Positions 1 to 11,300 of a stretch of DNA of 64,000 nucleotides are shown piece by piece. Below the pieces are notes generated by a model. It worked only from the letters and a program-made list of their open reading frames with translations. It had not been told where the DNA came from and searched no databases. The position numbers and the translations under genes are program-made. Within the stretch, counting starts at the first letter, position 1. The number at the start of each line of letters is the position of its first letter. The stretch is from Bryobacteraceae bacterium (GTDB taxonomy: Bacteria > Acidobacteriota > Terriglobia > Bryobacterales > Bryobacteraceae), in assembly GCA_025928545.1 (NCBI GenBank), contig JAICJH010000021.1:26136-90135 (forward strand), written 5' to 3'.

Positions 1-34
1 AGGCGGTTGTGAGCGCCGCGGCAGAGGTGGCCGC

Positions 35-2008
35 GTGAACCTCCTCCTCGAAATTGGCTGCGAAGAAATTCCGGACTGGATGCTGGCGGGCGCACTCGAA
101 TATCTGAGCGGAGCCGTAAGCGATCTGACGAAATCGGTACGCAATCCGGATGCGGCAATCCGCACAGACGCGACACCGCGACGTCTGGTTGTCCGGATCG
201 AAGGCCTCATCCCACGCCAACCCGATTCGGAAGAGCGAGTTTGGGGGCCCGCGAAGTCCGCTCCGGCGCCCGCGGTCATGGGTTTCGCCAAGAAACAGGG
301 AATCGACGCTGCCCATCTGGAAATACGCTCCGACGGGAAAGCCGAGAAATACAGCTTCGTCCGCAAGACCGCCGGCCGTGCGACAGCCGATATTTTGGCC
401 GAAGCCCTGCCCCAGCTGATCCTCAAAACGCCGTTCCCGAAAACCATGCTCTGGCCGGGAAAGGGCGGCGCGCGTTTTATCCGGCCGATCCGCTGGGTGG
501 TCGCGCTGCTCGATAACCAGACCATCCCGTTCGAAATCGCCGACGTGAAATCGGGCAATGAATCCAGTGGTCATCGCAAACTAGGCGCTTACCGCTTTCC
601 TGTCGCGTACGAAAACTTCGAAGACCAGCTCCGCGCCAATTTCGTGATCCTTTCCGCCGACGAGCGCCGCAAGCGAATTCGTGCCGTGCCGACGAAGTAC
701 AAGTGCGACAACGATCTGCTCAACACGCTGGTCAATTTGACCGAATGGCCTACTCCGATCACAGGCAGTTTCGATCCTTCATTCCTCGATCTGCCCGGCG
801 AAGTCCTGACCACAGTAATGAAGGTCCACCAAAAATACTTCTCGGTGGCTGGCGCAGATGGCAAGCTGAAACCGCAGTTCGTCGCGGTCACAAATACCGA
901 TGGCGACCCCGACGGGCTCATCGTTCAGGGCAATGAAAGCGTACTCCGATCGCGTTTCAATGACGCGCGTTTCTTCTGGGATACCGATCAGAAGCGCAAA
1001 CTCTCCGAACGCGTAGCCGATCTGGCCAACGTGACTTTCCAGGCCAAACTCGGATCTTACCGGGAGAAAACAGATCGTGTCGTAAAACTTGTAAAAGAAC
1101 TCGGCGGCAACGCGGATGCCGAACGCGCGGCGCTGCTTGCGAAAACCGACCTCACGACGGAACTCGTCAAAGAGTTCACCGAACTCCAGGGCATCATCGG
1201 TGGCCTCTACGCCCGCGCCCAGGGTGAAGCGGAAGAGGTTGCCATTGCGGTCTACGACCAATACAAACCGGTCAGCATGGATGGCGCGATTCCAGCCACT
1301 CCGACCGGGCAACTCGTAGCCATCGCCGACAAACTCGACACCCTTCGCGGCTGCTTCAGCGTGGGCATGATTCCTTCGGGCTCGAAAGACCCCTTCGCAT
1401 TACGCCGTGCGGCGCAGGGCATAGTCAAAATCATTGTCGAGGGCAAACTGCGCCTGCCCATTCGTCAGTTGCTCGGCGGCGATCCGGCGCTGGAAGAATT
1501 TTTCTTCGATCGCGTCCGCTACTACTTCCGTGAGATTCGCGGCTTCAAATACGATGAAGTCAATGCGGTCCTTGCGGCTGGTTTGGATGATCTCGTGGAT
1601 ATCGATGAGCGCCTGACCGCCGTTCGGCAGGTGCGCCCCACCGCCGATTTCGAGCCCCTGGCCGCCAGTTTCAAACGCATCAGCAATATCCTGCGGCAAG
1701 CCGGTCTCCCGGCCGATCAGGCCTCGCTGAACACCGGACTTCTGGAAGTCGGTCCGGAAACCGAACTCCATACCGAATTCGTCGCGACCAGCGCGGCGCT
1801 TCGCGAACTACCCGATTATGTTTCCAAACTGGAGCGCATCGCGTCGCTCCGCCCGGCAGTCGACCTGTTCTTCGACAAAGTCATGGTGAATGTCGAAGAT
1901 CTCGCCGTTCGCCAAAACCGGCTCGCGCTGCTCCACAGCGTGCTCACCGGATTTTCCACCATTGCGGATTTTTCAGAAATCGTAACTACCTCTCAGGAGA
2001 ACAAATGA
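35..2008 (+). CDS. glyS: Glycyl-tRNA synthetase beta subunit
   Basis: This is the beta subunit of the two-subunit (alpha2beta2) bacterial glycyl-tRNA synthetase, which charges tRNA-Gly in the cytoplasm and carries much of the tRNA recognition. At 657 residues it is slightly shorter than the roughly 690 usual for the family. The N-terminus LLLEIGCEEIPDWML and the HRKLGAYRFPV and DPFALRRAAQG segments are family hallmarks. The start is GTG, preceded by AGAGGTGG. The last four bases overlap the ATG of ppdK (ATGA), so the two are probably translationally coupled. The alpha-subunit gene glyQ is expected just upstream, outside the window. Confidence 0.97.
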   Translation: MNLLLEIGCEEIPDWMLAGALEYLSGAVSDLTKSVRNPDAAIRTDATPRRLVVRIEGLIPRQPDSEERVWGPAKSAPAPAVMGFAKKQGIDAAHLEIRSDGKAEKYSFVRKTAGRATADILAEALPQLILKTPFPKTMLWPGKGGARFIRPIRWVVALLDNQTIPFEIADVKSGNESSGHRKLGAYRFPVAYENFEDQLRANFVILSADERRKRIRAVPTKYKCDNDLLNTLVNLTEWPTPITGSFDPSFLDLPGEVLTTVMKVHQKYFSVAGADGKLKPQFVAVTNTDGDPDGLIVQGNESVLRSRFNDARFFWDTDQKRKLSERVADLANVTFQAKLGSYREKTDRVVKLVKELGGNADAERAALLAKTDLTTELVKEFTELQGIIGGLYARAQGEAEEVAIAVYDQYKPVSMDGAIPATPTGQLVAIADKLDTLRGCFSVGMIPSGSKDPFALRRAAQGIVKIIVEGKLRLPIRQLLGGDPALEEFFFDRVRYYFREIRGFKYDEVNAVLAAGLDDLVDIDERLTAVRQVRPTADFEPLAASFKRISNILRQAGLPADQASLNTGLLEVGPETELHTEFVATSAALRELPDYVSKLERIASLRPAVDLFFDKVMVNVEDLAVRQNRLALLHSVLTGFSTIADFSEIVTTSQENK

Positions 2009-4749
2009 GTAAGAACGTATATTCCTTCGGCGGCGGTACAGCCGACGGCAACGGCAAGATGAAAGACATTCTCGGCGGCAAGGGCGCCGGACTCGCGGAA
2101 ATGTGCAAGGCCGGGCTGCCTGTGCCCGCCGGCTTCACCATCGCCACGCACGTCTGCAACGTTTACTTCAATAATCAGAAGCAGATTCCGGCGGAGATCC
2201 ACAGCGAAATCGACAAGTGCCTCGTCAAGCTCGAGAAGACGATGGGCCAGACGCTGGGCGATCCTAATAACCCCATGCTGCTCAGCGTCCGTTCCGGCGC
2301 AAAGTTCTCGATGCCCGGCATGATGAACACCATTCTCAATCTGGGCCTGAACGACGTCACCACGGCCGGCTTGGCGAAAAAATCCAACAATCCCCGTTTC
2401 GCCTACGATTGCTACCGCCGTTTCATTCAGATGTTCGGCGAAGTAGCCCTCAACATCGAGATGGAGCACTTCAACCATATCTTCGACGCGCGCAAGGCGA
2501 AGGTGAAAGCGAAGATCGATACCGATCTCAACGCCGAAGATCTCCAGGCGATCATCGTCGACTACAAGAAACTCGTCCAGAAGGAAACCAAGCGGCCCTT
2601 CCCGGAGAATCCGCGCGAACAACTGACCCTCGCCGTCGGCGCCGTGTTCGGTTCCTGGTGGAACGACAAGGCTAACTACTACCGCCGGATGGAAAAGATC
2701 CCGGACGATATCGGCACTGCCGCCAACGTGCAGGCGATGGTATTCGGCAATATGGGCGACAATTGCGCAACAGGTGTCGGCTTCACCCGTGACCCCGGTA
2801 GCGGCGAGAAAGTCTTCTACGGGGAATTCCTGCTCAACGCGCAGGGCGAAGATGTGGTCGCGGGCATCCGCACCCCGGAGCCGATTTCGGATCTCAAAGT
2901 CGTTATGCCGGAAGCTTTTCAGCAACTCGTTGACATCACGACAAACCTCGAAAAGCACTACAAGGACATGCAGGATTTCGAGTTCACCATTCAGGAACGG
3001 AAGCTCTACATGCTCCAGACCCGCAATGGTAAACGCACCGGACCGGCTGCGGTACGCATTGCGGTGGACATGGTGGAAGAGGGCATGATCACGAAGCAGG
3101 AAGCGATCATGCGCGTTGCCCCCGCACAGCTCGATCAGTTGCTGCACCCCGTGCTCGATCCGAAAACGCTCGGCGAACTGGTGAAGCTCACGACCGGTAT
3201 TTCAGCCTCGCCCGGCGCAGCCGTGGGTCGCGTGGCGTTTTCCGCCGAAGACGCGGTGGAAATGTCCGAGAGCGGTCCCGTACTTCTGGTGCGCAAGGAA
3301 ACCACCCCCAACGACATTCACGGAATGGACGTTTCGCGCGGCATTCTGACGGCGATCGGCGGAAAGTCCAGCCACGCCGCCGTTGTGGCGCGCGGCATGG
3401 GCCGGCCCTGCGTGGTCGGCGCCAGCGGCATCAAGATCGATGAAGCGAAGAAGGTCTTCACTGCAACCGTTGGTGGCAAGACCATCACCGTCAAGGAAGG
3501 CGACTTCATTTCGCTCGATGGTACTTCCGGCGATGTCTATGCCGGCCATGCCAAGACGCAGGAGCCGAACCTGGCTCACGCTTCCGTAGGCAAATTCATG
3601 ACCTGGACGGACGAATTCCGCGGCAAATTCGGAGTTCGCGCCAACGCCGATATCCCGCGCGATGCCAAGGTTGCCCGTTCGTTTGGCGCCGAAGGCATCG
3701 GCCTCTGCCGCACGGAACACATGTTCTTTGCGGAAGATCGCCTGCCTTTCGTCCAGCAGATGATTCTTGCCCGCGATGAAAAGAACCGCAAAAAGGCGCT
3801 GTCGAAGCTTCTCCCCATGCAGCGTTCGGACTTCGCCGGTCTGTTTAAGGCGATGGACGGCTTCCCCGTCGTGATCCGTACACTCGACCCGCCGCTCCAT
3901 GAGTTCCTGCCCAAGCGCGAGAACCTGATGGTGGATTGTGCGGTTCTGCCGTACGCAGACGCGAAGATGAAGAAGGAAATCTCCGACCGCTACACGATTC
4001 CGGTGAAAGAACTGAAGAAAGTTCTGCCGGAACTGCTGCATCGTGTAGAAGAGCTTCATGAATTTAACCCGATGCTGGGCCATCGCGGCTGCCGCCTCGG
4101 CGTCACCTATCCGGAAATCACGGAAATGCAGGCACGGGCCATCTTCGAAGCCGCCGTTCAGGTGGCGAAAAAGGGCATCAAGGTGATTCCCGAAGTGATG
4201 ATTCCGCTGATCGGTTCGGTGGAAGAACTCAAGAACCAGAAGGACATCGTGGTCCGCGTGGCCGAGGAAGTCTTCGCCAAAGCGAACACGAAAGTTCACT
4301 ATATGGTGGGCACGATGATCGAAATCCCGCGCGCCGCCCTCACGGCGGACCGCGTGGCGAAGGAAGCGGAGTTCTTCTCCTTCGGCACCAACGATCTCAC
4401 GCAGACCACTATGGGCCTGTCCCGCGACGACTATACGAAGTTCCAGAAGGACTACGAAACGGCCAAGATCTTCAACGCGGATCCGTTCGCGGTGCTGGAT
4501 CAGGAAGGCGTCGGTAAGTTGGTCAAGCTGGCTGTGGATGCGGGTCGCAAGTCGCGTCCGGATCTCGAAGTGGGCATCTGCGGTGAGCATGGCGGCGAGC
4601 CGAGTTCGGTGCAGTTCTGCCAGAAGGTCGGCATGGACTACGTGTCGTGCTCTCCCTATCGTGTGCCGATCGCCCGTCTGGCGGCAGCGCAGGGCGCAAT
4701 TATGGCGGGTGACACAGGCGCCAAAGCGGAAGCCGCGCGCACAGCCTGA
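2005..4749 (+). CDS. ppdK: Pyruvate, phosphate dikinase
   Basis: This enzyme interconverts pyruvate, ATP and phosphate with PEP, AMP and pyrophosphate in the cytoplasm, linking glycolysis and gluconeogenesis. It is 914 residues, slightly above the family's usual 870-900. The order is an N-terminal nucleotide-binding domain (about 1-340, with SVRSGAKFSMPGMMNTILNL near 95), a central phosphohistidine domain with catalytic His457 in GGKSSHAAVVARG, and a C-terminal PEP/pyruvate TIM barrel ending with the catalytic cysteine motif GICGEHGGEPSS near 850. The phosphohistidine and barrel active-site residues are intact. AGGAG lies 4 bases before the ATG, inside glyS. A strong terminator follows the stop. 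Confidence 0.97.
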   Translation: MSKNVYSFGGGTADGNGKMKDILGGKGAGLAEMCKAGLPVPAGFTIATHVCNVYFNNQKQIPAEIHSEIDKCLVKLEKTMGQTLGDPNNPMLLSVRSGAKFSMPGMMNTILNLGLNDVTTAGLAKKSNNPRFAYDCYRRFIQMFGEVALNIEMEHFNHIFDARKAKVKAKIDTDLNAEDLQAIIVDYKKLVQKETKRPFPENPREQLTLAVGAVFGSWWNDKANYYRRMEKIPDDIGTAANVQAMVFGNMGDNCATGVGFTRDPGSGEKVFYGEFLLNAQGEDVVAGIRTPEPISDLKVVMPEAFQQLVDITTNLEKHYKDMQDFEFTIQERKLYMLQTRNGKRTGPAAVRIAVDMVEEGMITKQEAIMRVAPAQLDQLLHPVLDPKTLGELVKLTTGISASPGAAVGRVAFSAEDAVEMSESGPVLLVRKETTPNDIHGMDVSRGILTAIGGKSSHAAVVARGMGRPCVVGASGIKIDEAKKVFTATVGGKTITVKEGDFISLDGTSGDVYAGHAKTQEPNLAHASVGKFMTWTDEFRGKFGVRANADIPRDAKVARSFGAEGIGLCRTEHMFFAEDRLPFVQQMILARDEKNRKKALSKLLPMQRSDFAGLFKAMDGFPVVIRTLDPPLHEFLPKRENLMVDCAVLPYADAKMKKEISDRYTIPVKELKKVLPELLHRVEELHEFNPMLGHRGCRLGVTYPEITEMQARAIFEAAVQVAKKGIKVIPEVMIPLIGSVEELKNQKDIVVRVAEEVFAKANTKVHYMVGTMIEIPRAALTADRVAKEAEFFSFGTNDLTQTTMGLSRDDYTKFQKDYETAKIFNADPFAVLDQEGVGKLVKLAVDAGRKSRPDLEVGICGEHGGEPSSVQFCQKVGMDYVSCSPYRVPIARLAAAQGAIMAGDTGAKAEAARTA

Positions 4750-4773
4750 TCGCTTACAGAAGTAATTGCAGGG

Positions 4774-4803
4774 AAAAAAGCGGCGCGCAGGCGCCGCTTT
4801 TTT
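4774..4803 (+). terminator. Rho-independent terminator after ppdK
   Basis: GCGGCGC pairs with GCGCCGC over a four-base loop, flanked by an A-run on the left and a run of six or more T on the right. It lies 24 bases past the ppdK stop. The flanking A and T runs would let it work on both strands. Confidence 0.9.
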
Positions 4804-4933
4804 CATGCTTCGCCCCCGAATCGGGTCGATCTTTAAAAAACATGGAAAAACCGAGTGTTTTTGCGTGTTTTCGCTTTACTTCGCTCCCGAGGTCCCGTAT
4901 CATGATAATCGACGCGTGAACATCGGGTGCGTA

Positions 4934-4957
4934 GAAGCCCTGTAAAATATGGGCTTC
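4934..4957 (+). promoter_or_regulatory. 5' leader hairpin upstream of the HU-like gene
   Basis: GAAGCCC (4934-4940) and GGGCTTC (4951-4957) form a perfect seven-base stem over a ten-base A/T-rich loop, 43 bases before the HU-like start. About 40 bases further upstream there is a plausible promoter: TTTACT, a 17-base spacer, then TATCAT. If that promoter is used the hairpin lies in the untranslated leader. Its regulatory role is inference only. Confidence 0.4.
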
Positions 4958-5000
4958 GGGCAGTATCCGGAGTTTGCCAACTATCATATCGGGAGGTTGA

Positions 5001-5309
5001 ATGGCAACAACAAAGAGAATGACGCAGACCCAGCTGGTGCGCCAGCTTGCTGAAGCGAATGAATTGTCGAACAAGCAGGCTCGTGGAGTCCTGGATAGCC
5101 TGTCCGGCCTGGCGATCAGCGAAGTGAAGAAGAACGGCCTTTTCGTGCTGCCCGGCATTGGCCGGCTCGTGCGCGTGGACCGCAAGGCTCGCATGGGACG
5201 CAACCCTGCAACCGGTGAATCGATCAAGATCGCGGCCAAGAAGGTCGTGAAGTTCCGTGTTGCGAAGTCGGCGAAAGACTCGATCGTTCCGCCCAAGGTT
5301 AAAAAGTAA
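5001..5309 (+). CDS. HU/IHF-family DNA-binding protein
   Basis: A 102-residue nucleoid-associated protein of the HU/IHF fold, expected to bind and bend DNA as a dimer. The N-terminal helices (TQTQLVRQLAEANELSNKQARGVLDSL) and the beta-arm region with GRNPATGESIKIAAKKVVKFR are typical; GRNPATG is the most conserved HU signature. The C-terminal tail is lysine-rich. The ATG follows GGGAGG at good spacing (4991-4996). It is monocistronic between two terminators and has a hairpin in its leader. HU and IHF cannot be told apart here; the slightly long N- and C-termini are common in Acidobacteriota. Confidence 0.93.
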   Translation: MATTKRMTQTQLVRQLAEANELSNKQARGVLDSLSGLAISEVKKNGLFVLPGIGRLVRVDRKARMGRNPATGESIKIAAKKVVKFRVAKSAKDSIVPPKVKK

Positions 5310-5331
5310 GTAGCTGGCCCTGTAGAAACTG

Positions 5332-5376
5332 AAAACCCCGCAAACGCCATCCGGTCGTTTGCGGGGTTTTGTTTTT
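5332..5376 (+). terminator. Bidirectional terminator between the HU-like gene and tatA
   Basis: AAAACCCCGCAAACG pairs with CGTTTGCGGGGTTTT over a nine-base loop, and more T residues follow to 5376. The stem is perfect, with A on the left and T on the right, so it can serve the HU-like gene on the + strand and transcripts coming from tatA on the minus strand. Confidence 0.92.
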
Positions 5377-5465
5377 ACCAGAACTTTCCTGAGCCGAAGC
5401 CGCCCATCTTGCCGGCGGCCTGAAGCGCGCTGGCATCGGGGCCGCGCACATTCGAATTCCGAAGC

Positions 5466-5687
5466 TTATTCCGTCTTCTTGGGCTCTGCCGCGGCGGCTG
5501 TGGCCGCTGCCGGCTTGTGTTCTTCTTCCTTCACCGCTTCCTTGAAGCTCTTGATGCCTTCACCAAGGCCCTTGGCAAGTTCCGGGAGCTTTTTGCCGCC
5601 AAACAGCAGTACGGCAATACCCAATACAACAAGGATATCGGGCCCGGAAAAGATGTTGGCGGTCTGAAAGTGTAGTGGAATCTGCAT
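5466..5687 (-). CDS. tatA: Sec-independent protein translocase subunit TatA
   Basis: A 73-residue TatA/E-type subunit of the twin-arginine translocase, which forms the pore for folded, cofactor-bearing proteins. It has a short N-terminus, one membrane helix ([15 protein letters not shown]), the FG hinge, then the amphipathic helix [20 protein letters not shown] and an Ala/Lys/Glu-rich tail. I chose the internal ATG at 5687 because GAGGTAGG lies 7 bases upstream; the longer reading frame adds 60 residues unlike any TatA. It is divergent from thiG with 87 bases between. At least three proteins in this window carry Tat-type signals, so the gene has local clients. Confidence 0.92.
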   Translation of the reverse strand: MQIPLHFQTANIFSGPDILVVLGIAVLLFGGKKLPELAKGLGEGIKSFKEAVKEEEHKPAAATAAAAEPKKTE

Positions 5688-5774
5688 GACGCCTACCTCA
5701 GGTTTCATTGTAGCGTATCGGCTCCCCCAATCCTGCTTTTCCAGCCGCTCATTCGGCCGCTCTAAAATGGATGC

Positions 5775-6525
<751 letters not shown>

Positions 6526-6548
<23 letters not shown>

Positions 6549-7683
6549 TTCTGACCCCTGAAAATACGGTCAGCCCTGCGAGCAATAAAAGCCAGCTACC
6601 GGGTTCAGGGGTGTCGTATATGAGCGTGAGCGCCCGAACCGTGTTGTTGTTGCGATCGGCAACATAAACCGTGCCCGAACTGTTCACCGCGATACCGTCG
6701 GGCTGAAAGAAGCGCGCCACGTCTCCGGTTCCATCCGCGCTGCCGACTACTCCAGCGAGTCCGGCCAGGGTGGTGACAATACCGGTTTGCGAGATCTGCC
6801 GGACTGTGTCGTTCAGATAGTCGGTCACATAAACGTTTCCAGCCGTATCCACAGCGGTCCAGGACGGAACGGAAAATCTGGCAGAACTCCCACTTCCATC
6901 GGCGGATCCGGAAACATCCGGCATTCCCGCCAGCGTCGAAACCACTCCGTCAGGCGTTATTTTTCGGACCGTGTTACCAGCTTCGTCGGCCACGTACATC
7001 GTGCCGTCACTCGCAAAACTTATGCCCGAAGGATGATCCAGTCGCGCCGCGGTTCCGACTCCATCCACACTTGCACATTTGCCGTCCTGCCCGACGATTG
7101 TTGATACGACTCCCGATTGGGTTACTTCACGGATCGTGCAGCTTCCCCAGCCGGATACGTAGACGTTACCAGCGGCATCCACGGCGACTCCGGCCAGTCC
7201 GTTAAACCCTGCCAGACTACCTGTTCCATCGGCGGCGACGCAATCTCCAGCCACGCCAGCCAGAGTGGTAACCAGACCTGCGCTCGTCACTTTGCGAAGT
7301 GTGCAGTTCCCGGAATCGGCCACGTAAATGTTGCCCGCGCTGTCCACTGCCGTTCCCGAAGGGCTGTTAAATCGCGCGGCACTGCCCATTCCGTCCGAAC
7401 TCCCAAAGAAACCCGATAATCCCGCCAGAGTAGTCACCACGCCGGTAGGCGAGATTTCGCGCAACGTGCCACCGAAGTTATCCACGGTGAAAATGTCGCC
7501 CGCTTCGTCGACAGACATGGCTTTGGGAGAGCAAAACCGTGCGTCGCTTCCGGCCCCGTCCGCGTAAGCGCAGGGTCCGGCGAGTCCCGCCAGCGTCGTC
7601 ACGTCCACACGGATGATGCTGGCATGCGCCGCGACCGTCAGGAAAACGGACACAAACCCGAGGATGAGGACACGGGGGGCCAT
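6526..7683 (-). CDS. Exported NHL-repeat protein with PEP-CTERM sorting tail
   Basis: A 385-residue exported protein with a signal peptide ([21 protein letters not shown]) and about six NHL repeats of the form VTTLAG...GSADG.G..ARF..P.GIAVD..GN.YVAD..N.TVRKIT, which should fold as a beta-propeller. The last 25 residues are [14 protein letters not shown] followed by a basic RSRL end, the pattern of a PEP-CTERM exosortase signal. It is probably secreted and processed or retained by an exosortase; no exosortase gene lies in the window. Ligand and role are unknown. It converges with and overlaps thiG by 23 bases. Confidence 0.85.
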
Positions 7684-7706
7684 TTGGGGAGCCTGGCAGA
7701 GGTTAC

Positions 7707-7783
7707 TGGTGGCGGCGCGCAGACTCGAACTGCGGACCTACGGATTATGAGACCGTCGCTCTAACCGGCTGAGCTACGCCGCC
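7707..7783 (-). tRNA. tRNA-Met (anticodon CAT)
   Basis: On the minus strand a full cloverleaf starts GGCGGCG and closes with CGCCGCC, discriminator A and an encoded CCA (7707-7709). The anticodon loop reads CTCATAA, giving CAT. The first acceptor base pair is G-C, which excludes an initiator tRNA. Elongator tRNA-Met is the best reading, but tRNA-Ile2, in which the same CAT is modified to lysidine, cannot be fully excluded by eye. Confidence 0.9.
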
Positions 7784-7889
7784 AAAAACACCAGTTTAGC
7801 ATTCGACTTAACCGGCCTCCTTTGACGGCTCTTTCCGGGTGAGATTCGCAACTTCGGTTTCCAACCCTCAGCATGCGACACTTGGATCT

Positions 7890-8288
7890 GGCAGGCGCCG
7901 GATGGATAGCCGCTCGCGCAAGTGAGAGGAAAGTCCGGTCTCCACAGGGCAACGTGCCGGCTAACGGCCGGGGGGGATCTCTCAAAGGGATCTTTACGGA
8001 AAGTACCACAGAAAACATACCGCCACGTTCCTTTCGGGGGACGGGGTAAGGGCGAAAAGGTGCGGTAAGAGCGCACCGCGGACGGAGCAATTCGTCTGGC
8101 AGGGCAAACCCCACGTGGAGCAAGACCAAATAGGGGAGGAGGAGCGGCCCGCTCCGTTATACTTCCGGGTAGGTCGCTACAGTTGGACGCGCAGGCGTTC
8201 GACAATGAGCCATGCAGTAATGTATGGCCTGGATGAATGGCTATCGCCCGTAAGGGTACAGAAACCGGCTTATAATCCGGCGTCTGCC
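7890..8288 (+). ncRNA. rnpB: RNase P RNA, class A
   Basis: The catalytic RNA of RNase P, which trims tRNA 5' leaders. GAGGAAAGTCCGG near 7925 and the downstream ACAGAAA and GGTAAGGGCGAAAAGGTGCGGTAAGAG blocks form the universally conserved P4/J core, in the correct order. The ends pair to make P1: GGCAGGCGCCGGAT at 7890-7903 with ATCCGGCGTCTGCC at 8275-8288, allowing one G-U. The length of about 400 is normal for class A. A nine-base T run follows at once, so P1 plus the T run probably also terminates transcription. Ends are good to within a few bases. Confidence 0.96.
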
Positions 8289-8300
8289 AATTTTTTTTTA
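8289..8300 (+). terminator. T-run at the 3' end of rnpB
   Basis: Nine consecutive T (8291-8299) follow the closing P1 helix of RNase P RNA. With that GC-rich helix the run acts like an intrinsic terminator. Confidence 0.7.
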
Positions 8301-8316
8301 ATCGAACAGGCCGGAG

Positions 8317-11300
8317 TCACTGCAAGGTTGCCAGCGCCCACGTTGCGCCGTCGCTGTCATTCTTCGCTTTACGCGCCCGTTCCCAGGCGGCGCTTGCTGT
8401 CGAGGCAAACCCGTATTGCCCGCAGATATTTCCGTAGACTACCCAGGCGCGGGCATCCAGCATTTCGGGATCCGTATCACCGATCGCTTTCTTCAACGCA
8501 TCCTGAGCTTCATCCGTGTTTTTCAGAGCCGACGCAACCAGAGCCATCAGATAATAGTTCGGGGTCCCTGCCTGATTCTGGAGCGAAGCGAGCGTGCCGT
8601 TGTCTGTTTTCTTCTGAAAGATGCCGCTCCACACCTTAATCTCGTCAATCTCCGCCGTGGAAGCGTGCGCCGCCGTTTTCATTTTGTCGAGCGCTTCCGC
8701 AGTACCGCTCGCATTCCCGGCCCGCATGCGTGCAACCGCCAGGGTTCGCCATCCCCTGACATCCTCTTTAGTCTGATCCAGCGCGGCCGCCTCCACTGTC
8801 TTCCAGTCGCCCAATTCCTCCCCTGCCTTCTCGATGTAATAGAAGCCAGCTTCGGAGAACGTTTTCGATGGTTTCAGTTTGTTCGCGTGCGCCAGCACCT
8901 GATCCCATTGCTTCAGGTGTGAGTAGGCTTCGCAAAACGCCATCTCGATCTCAGCTTTATCCCAATCGTTCTTAGCTTTCCGGAGACTACTCTCGAGGAT
9001 GGCAAGAGCTTCGGGGGAATCGCTCTCAGCCGCCATCATAGCCGCGGCTGTGAGGCGGGCTACCTCCGGTCCTCTCGTTTCAGCCACGACCCCCGACCAG
9101 ATGGCCCGCGCAGCCGAAACCCAGCCGTTCTTATTCATTTTGATTTGGGGAACGGCCTTGTCGAGCCACCATTGAGCCGATGCAAGGTCATTCTGTTTCA
9201 GGAGGTCCAGCACGCGCCGCCCAACATCTTCCGAGCCTCCCAGAATCTTATAGCTCCCCGCTTCCGGAACAACATACATGTCCGGCAGCATCGGGTTTTG
9301 AGGCTGAGAAATTCGGTAGCCGTGTGCGTCGTCTCCGTCTTTTTCGAAAGTAAGGAGCGATGGCATCAGATCTACCATGTTGCCCCATGACAGGCCGATC
9401 GCGCTCATTTGCCTTGAGACTGGATTCATCTCGAGCCGCATCGATTTCACCGCATCGTCGAAGCCTTCGAAACTCGTACCGGCGGTGACCAGCGGTTTCA
9501 CTTTTTCCCGCGAAAACTGGTCGGTGACAAGCAGCATCAGAAGTTGCTGCACTGGAGTCCGCGGATCGGATGGGTCAGGCGTGACCTCGTCGGGTCGCTT
9601 CATTTTGGCGAAGAGCTGCTGAATGGGGGCCAACTGCGAAGAATTTGCGGCGCGGGAAGCGGCCTGCAGGACGATACGCGACTCGTCGTAGCGTTTCACG
9701 TGCGCGAGCAGCAGCGAGCCACCCACAAGATACTGCGCTCTGCCGGAGGCATCCAGCACCGCGCTCTGTAGATTCACAATCGCCTTCGCCGGGCTTTCAC
9801 GCATAGCTGTTATCGCCGTGAGAAAAACGGTTCGCTGCGGATCCGGGGCTTTTGCGGCTTCATCGGCAGCATCCGCTGTTTGTCCGCTGTAGAACAGCGA
9901 TGAGAGCAAATTGGTTTCCAGAATCGGGCTGGCCTGTTTCTTCAGAACTTCACGATAAAGCGCGATGGCCTCCTTCATTCCGGCTGGATCGGCATAGCGT
10001 TCTCCGCGTGGGTTGAATTCCAGAACGATGGCGAGATCGGTTTTCGCGACCATATCGTCGGGATCGGCTTCGACGGCCTTGCGCTGGAACCGGACGGCTT
10101 CATCTTTGTTCCAGTCGCCCTGACGAAGCCGGCCGAACGAGTCATTTTGCCAGGCCCACGCGAGCGCCTGCCAGGCCTGACTGGATTTCGGATCGAGTTC
10201 AGTTGCCTTAAGAGCCTCCTCACGCGCAGGCCCTCCAAAGCCGGAGTTCACCAACAGGCGTGAAAACCGAATATGTGCGGTAGCGTCATCCGGGTGTCTT
10301 GCGACTGTATCCCGAAGCAGTGAGATGGCCTTGCCGGTTTCACCGATCGCCAGCAATTCGGCTGTCTCCGGCACGAACGTAATCGTCTCCCCGGATTTCA
10401 TATCGAGTTGACGCAGGCTTTCCTGAATCTTTGTGTACTCGCCGGCGCCGATCCGTCGTTGCGGAACTTCCAGGCGGTACTTTATCTCAACCACACCATC
10501 GTCAGCCAGCTTGTAGCTCCGCGAGTAAGTCAGGGAACCAAGTTTGATCTCTTTCGATGCAGGCAAATTATTGGCTTTGAAAAGCGGCGGCGGGAAAAGG
10601 CGATACACCTGCTCGCTCGCGCCGATAGACGGAAAGATGAAATCCCCGGAGCGCGGCTTGTTCGCTTCGGAACCGGGGGCGTCATCGTCCACGGAGTATT
10701 TCAATCCATACGGGAGATCGCGCAGTACCCCAGCCGCGTCAATCCCGACCTGCGCGTTTTCGGTGGTTGTGACGGCCTGCGGGCTATCGACCGCTTCAAC
10801 CGAAACACGGACCGCAGTGCTCAAATCGTCCGTGCCGGAGACTTCGTAGCGCCCCAGAGATTTGGCACGATAGCTTGCCTTGACATATTTTTCAAGCGAG
10901 TCCCGAACTGCGCTGTTCGAGACATAGGACGAACGCAGAGAGGCTTCTTCAGGGCCGCGCGCCTCCATGATTTCCGTAATGGCCGCCGGACCGAACTCCC
11001 TGAAGTGGATCTCGTATGTGCGCCGCTCCCAGGCATCGGCCTGCTCCGGAATCTTCGAAAGAGCCGTCGTATCTTTCGAAGCGATGAGCGCCTGGCGGCC
11101 CTGGTCGGCGGACGGAGTAACCCCGACGCGAAATTCGCTGGCGGTGGCATCGATCCAAAGGGGCTGGCCGGGCAAATCGACATACACGATGGCATGGTCG
11201 AACAGATCAACGCCCGGAACTTCGGTGTCGACGTCAAGTCCGAAGCCTGAGTTCAGAAGGGCAACGTTGGCTTTCAGCCCGGCGGCGCGGAGCATAGCCA

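Noticed and set aside
3202..4806. 534-codon open frame antisense to ppdK
   Set aside because: It is a shadow of a highly conserved gene in high-GC DNA, with residue content rich in Arg, His and Gly and no start signal.
7761..8639. Several open frames across the RNase P RNA
   Set aside because: They cross the conserved RNA core and have no start sites; the RNA structure explains the sequence.
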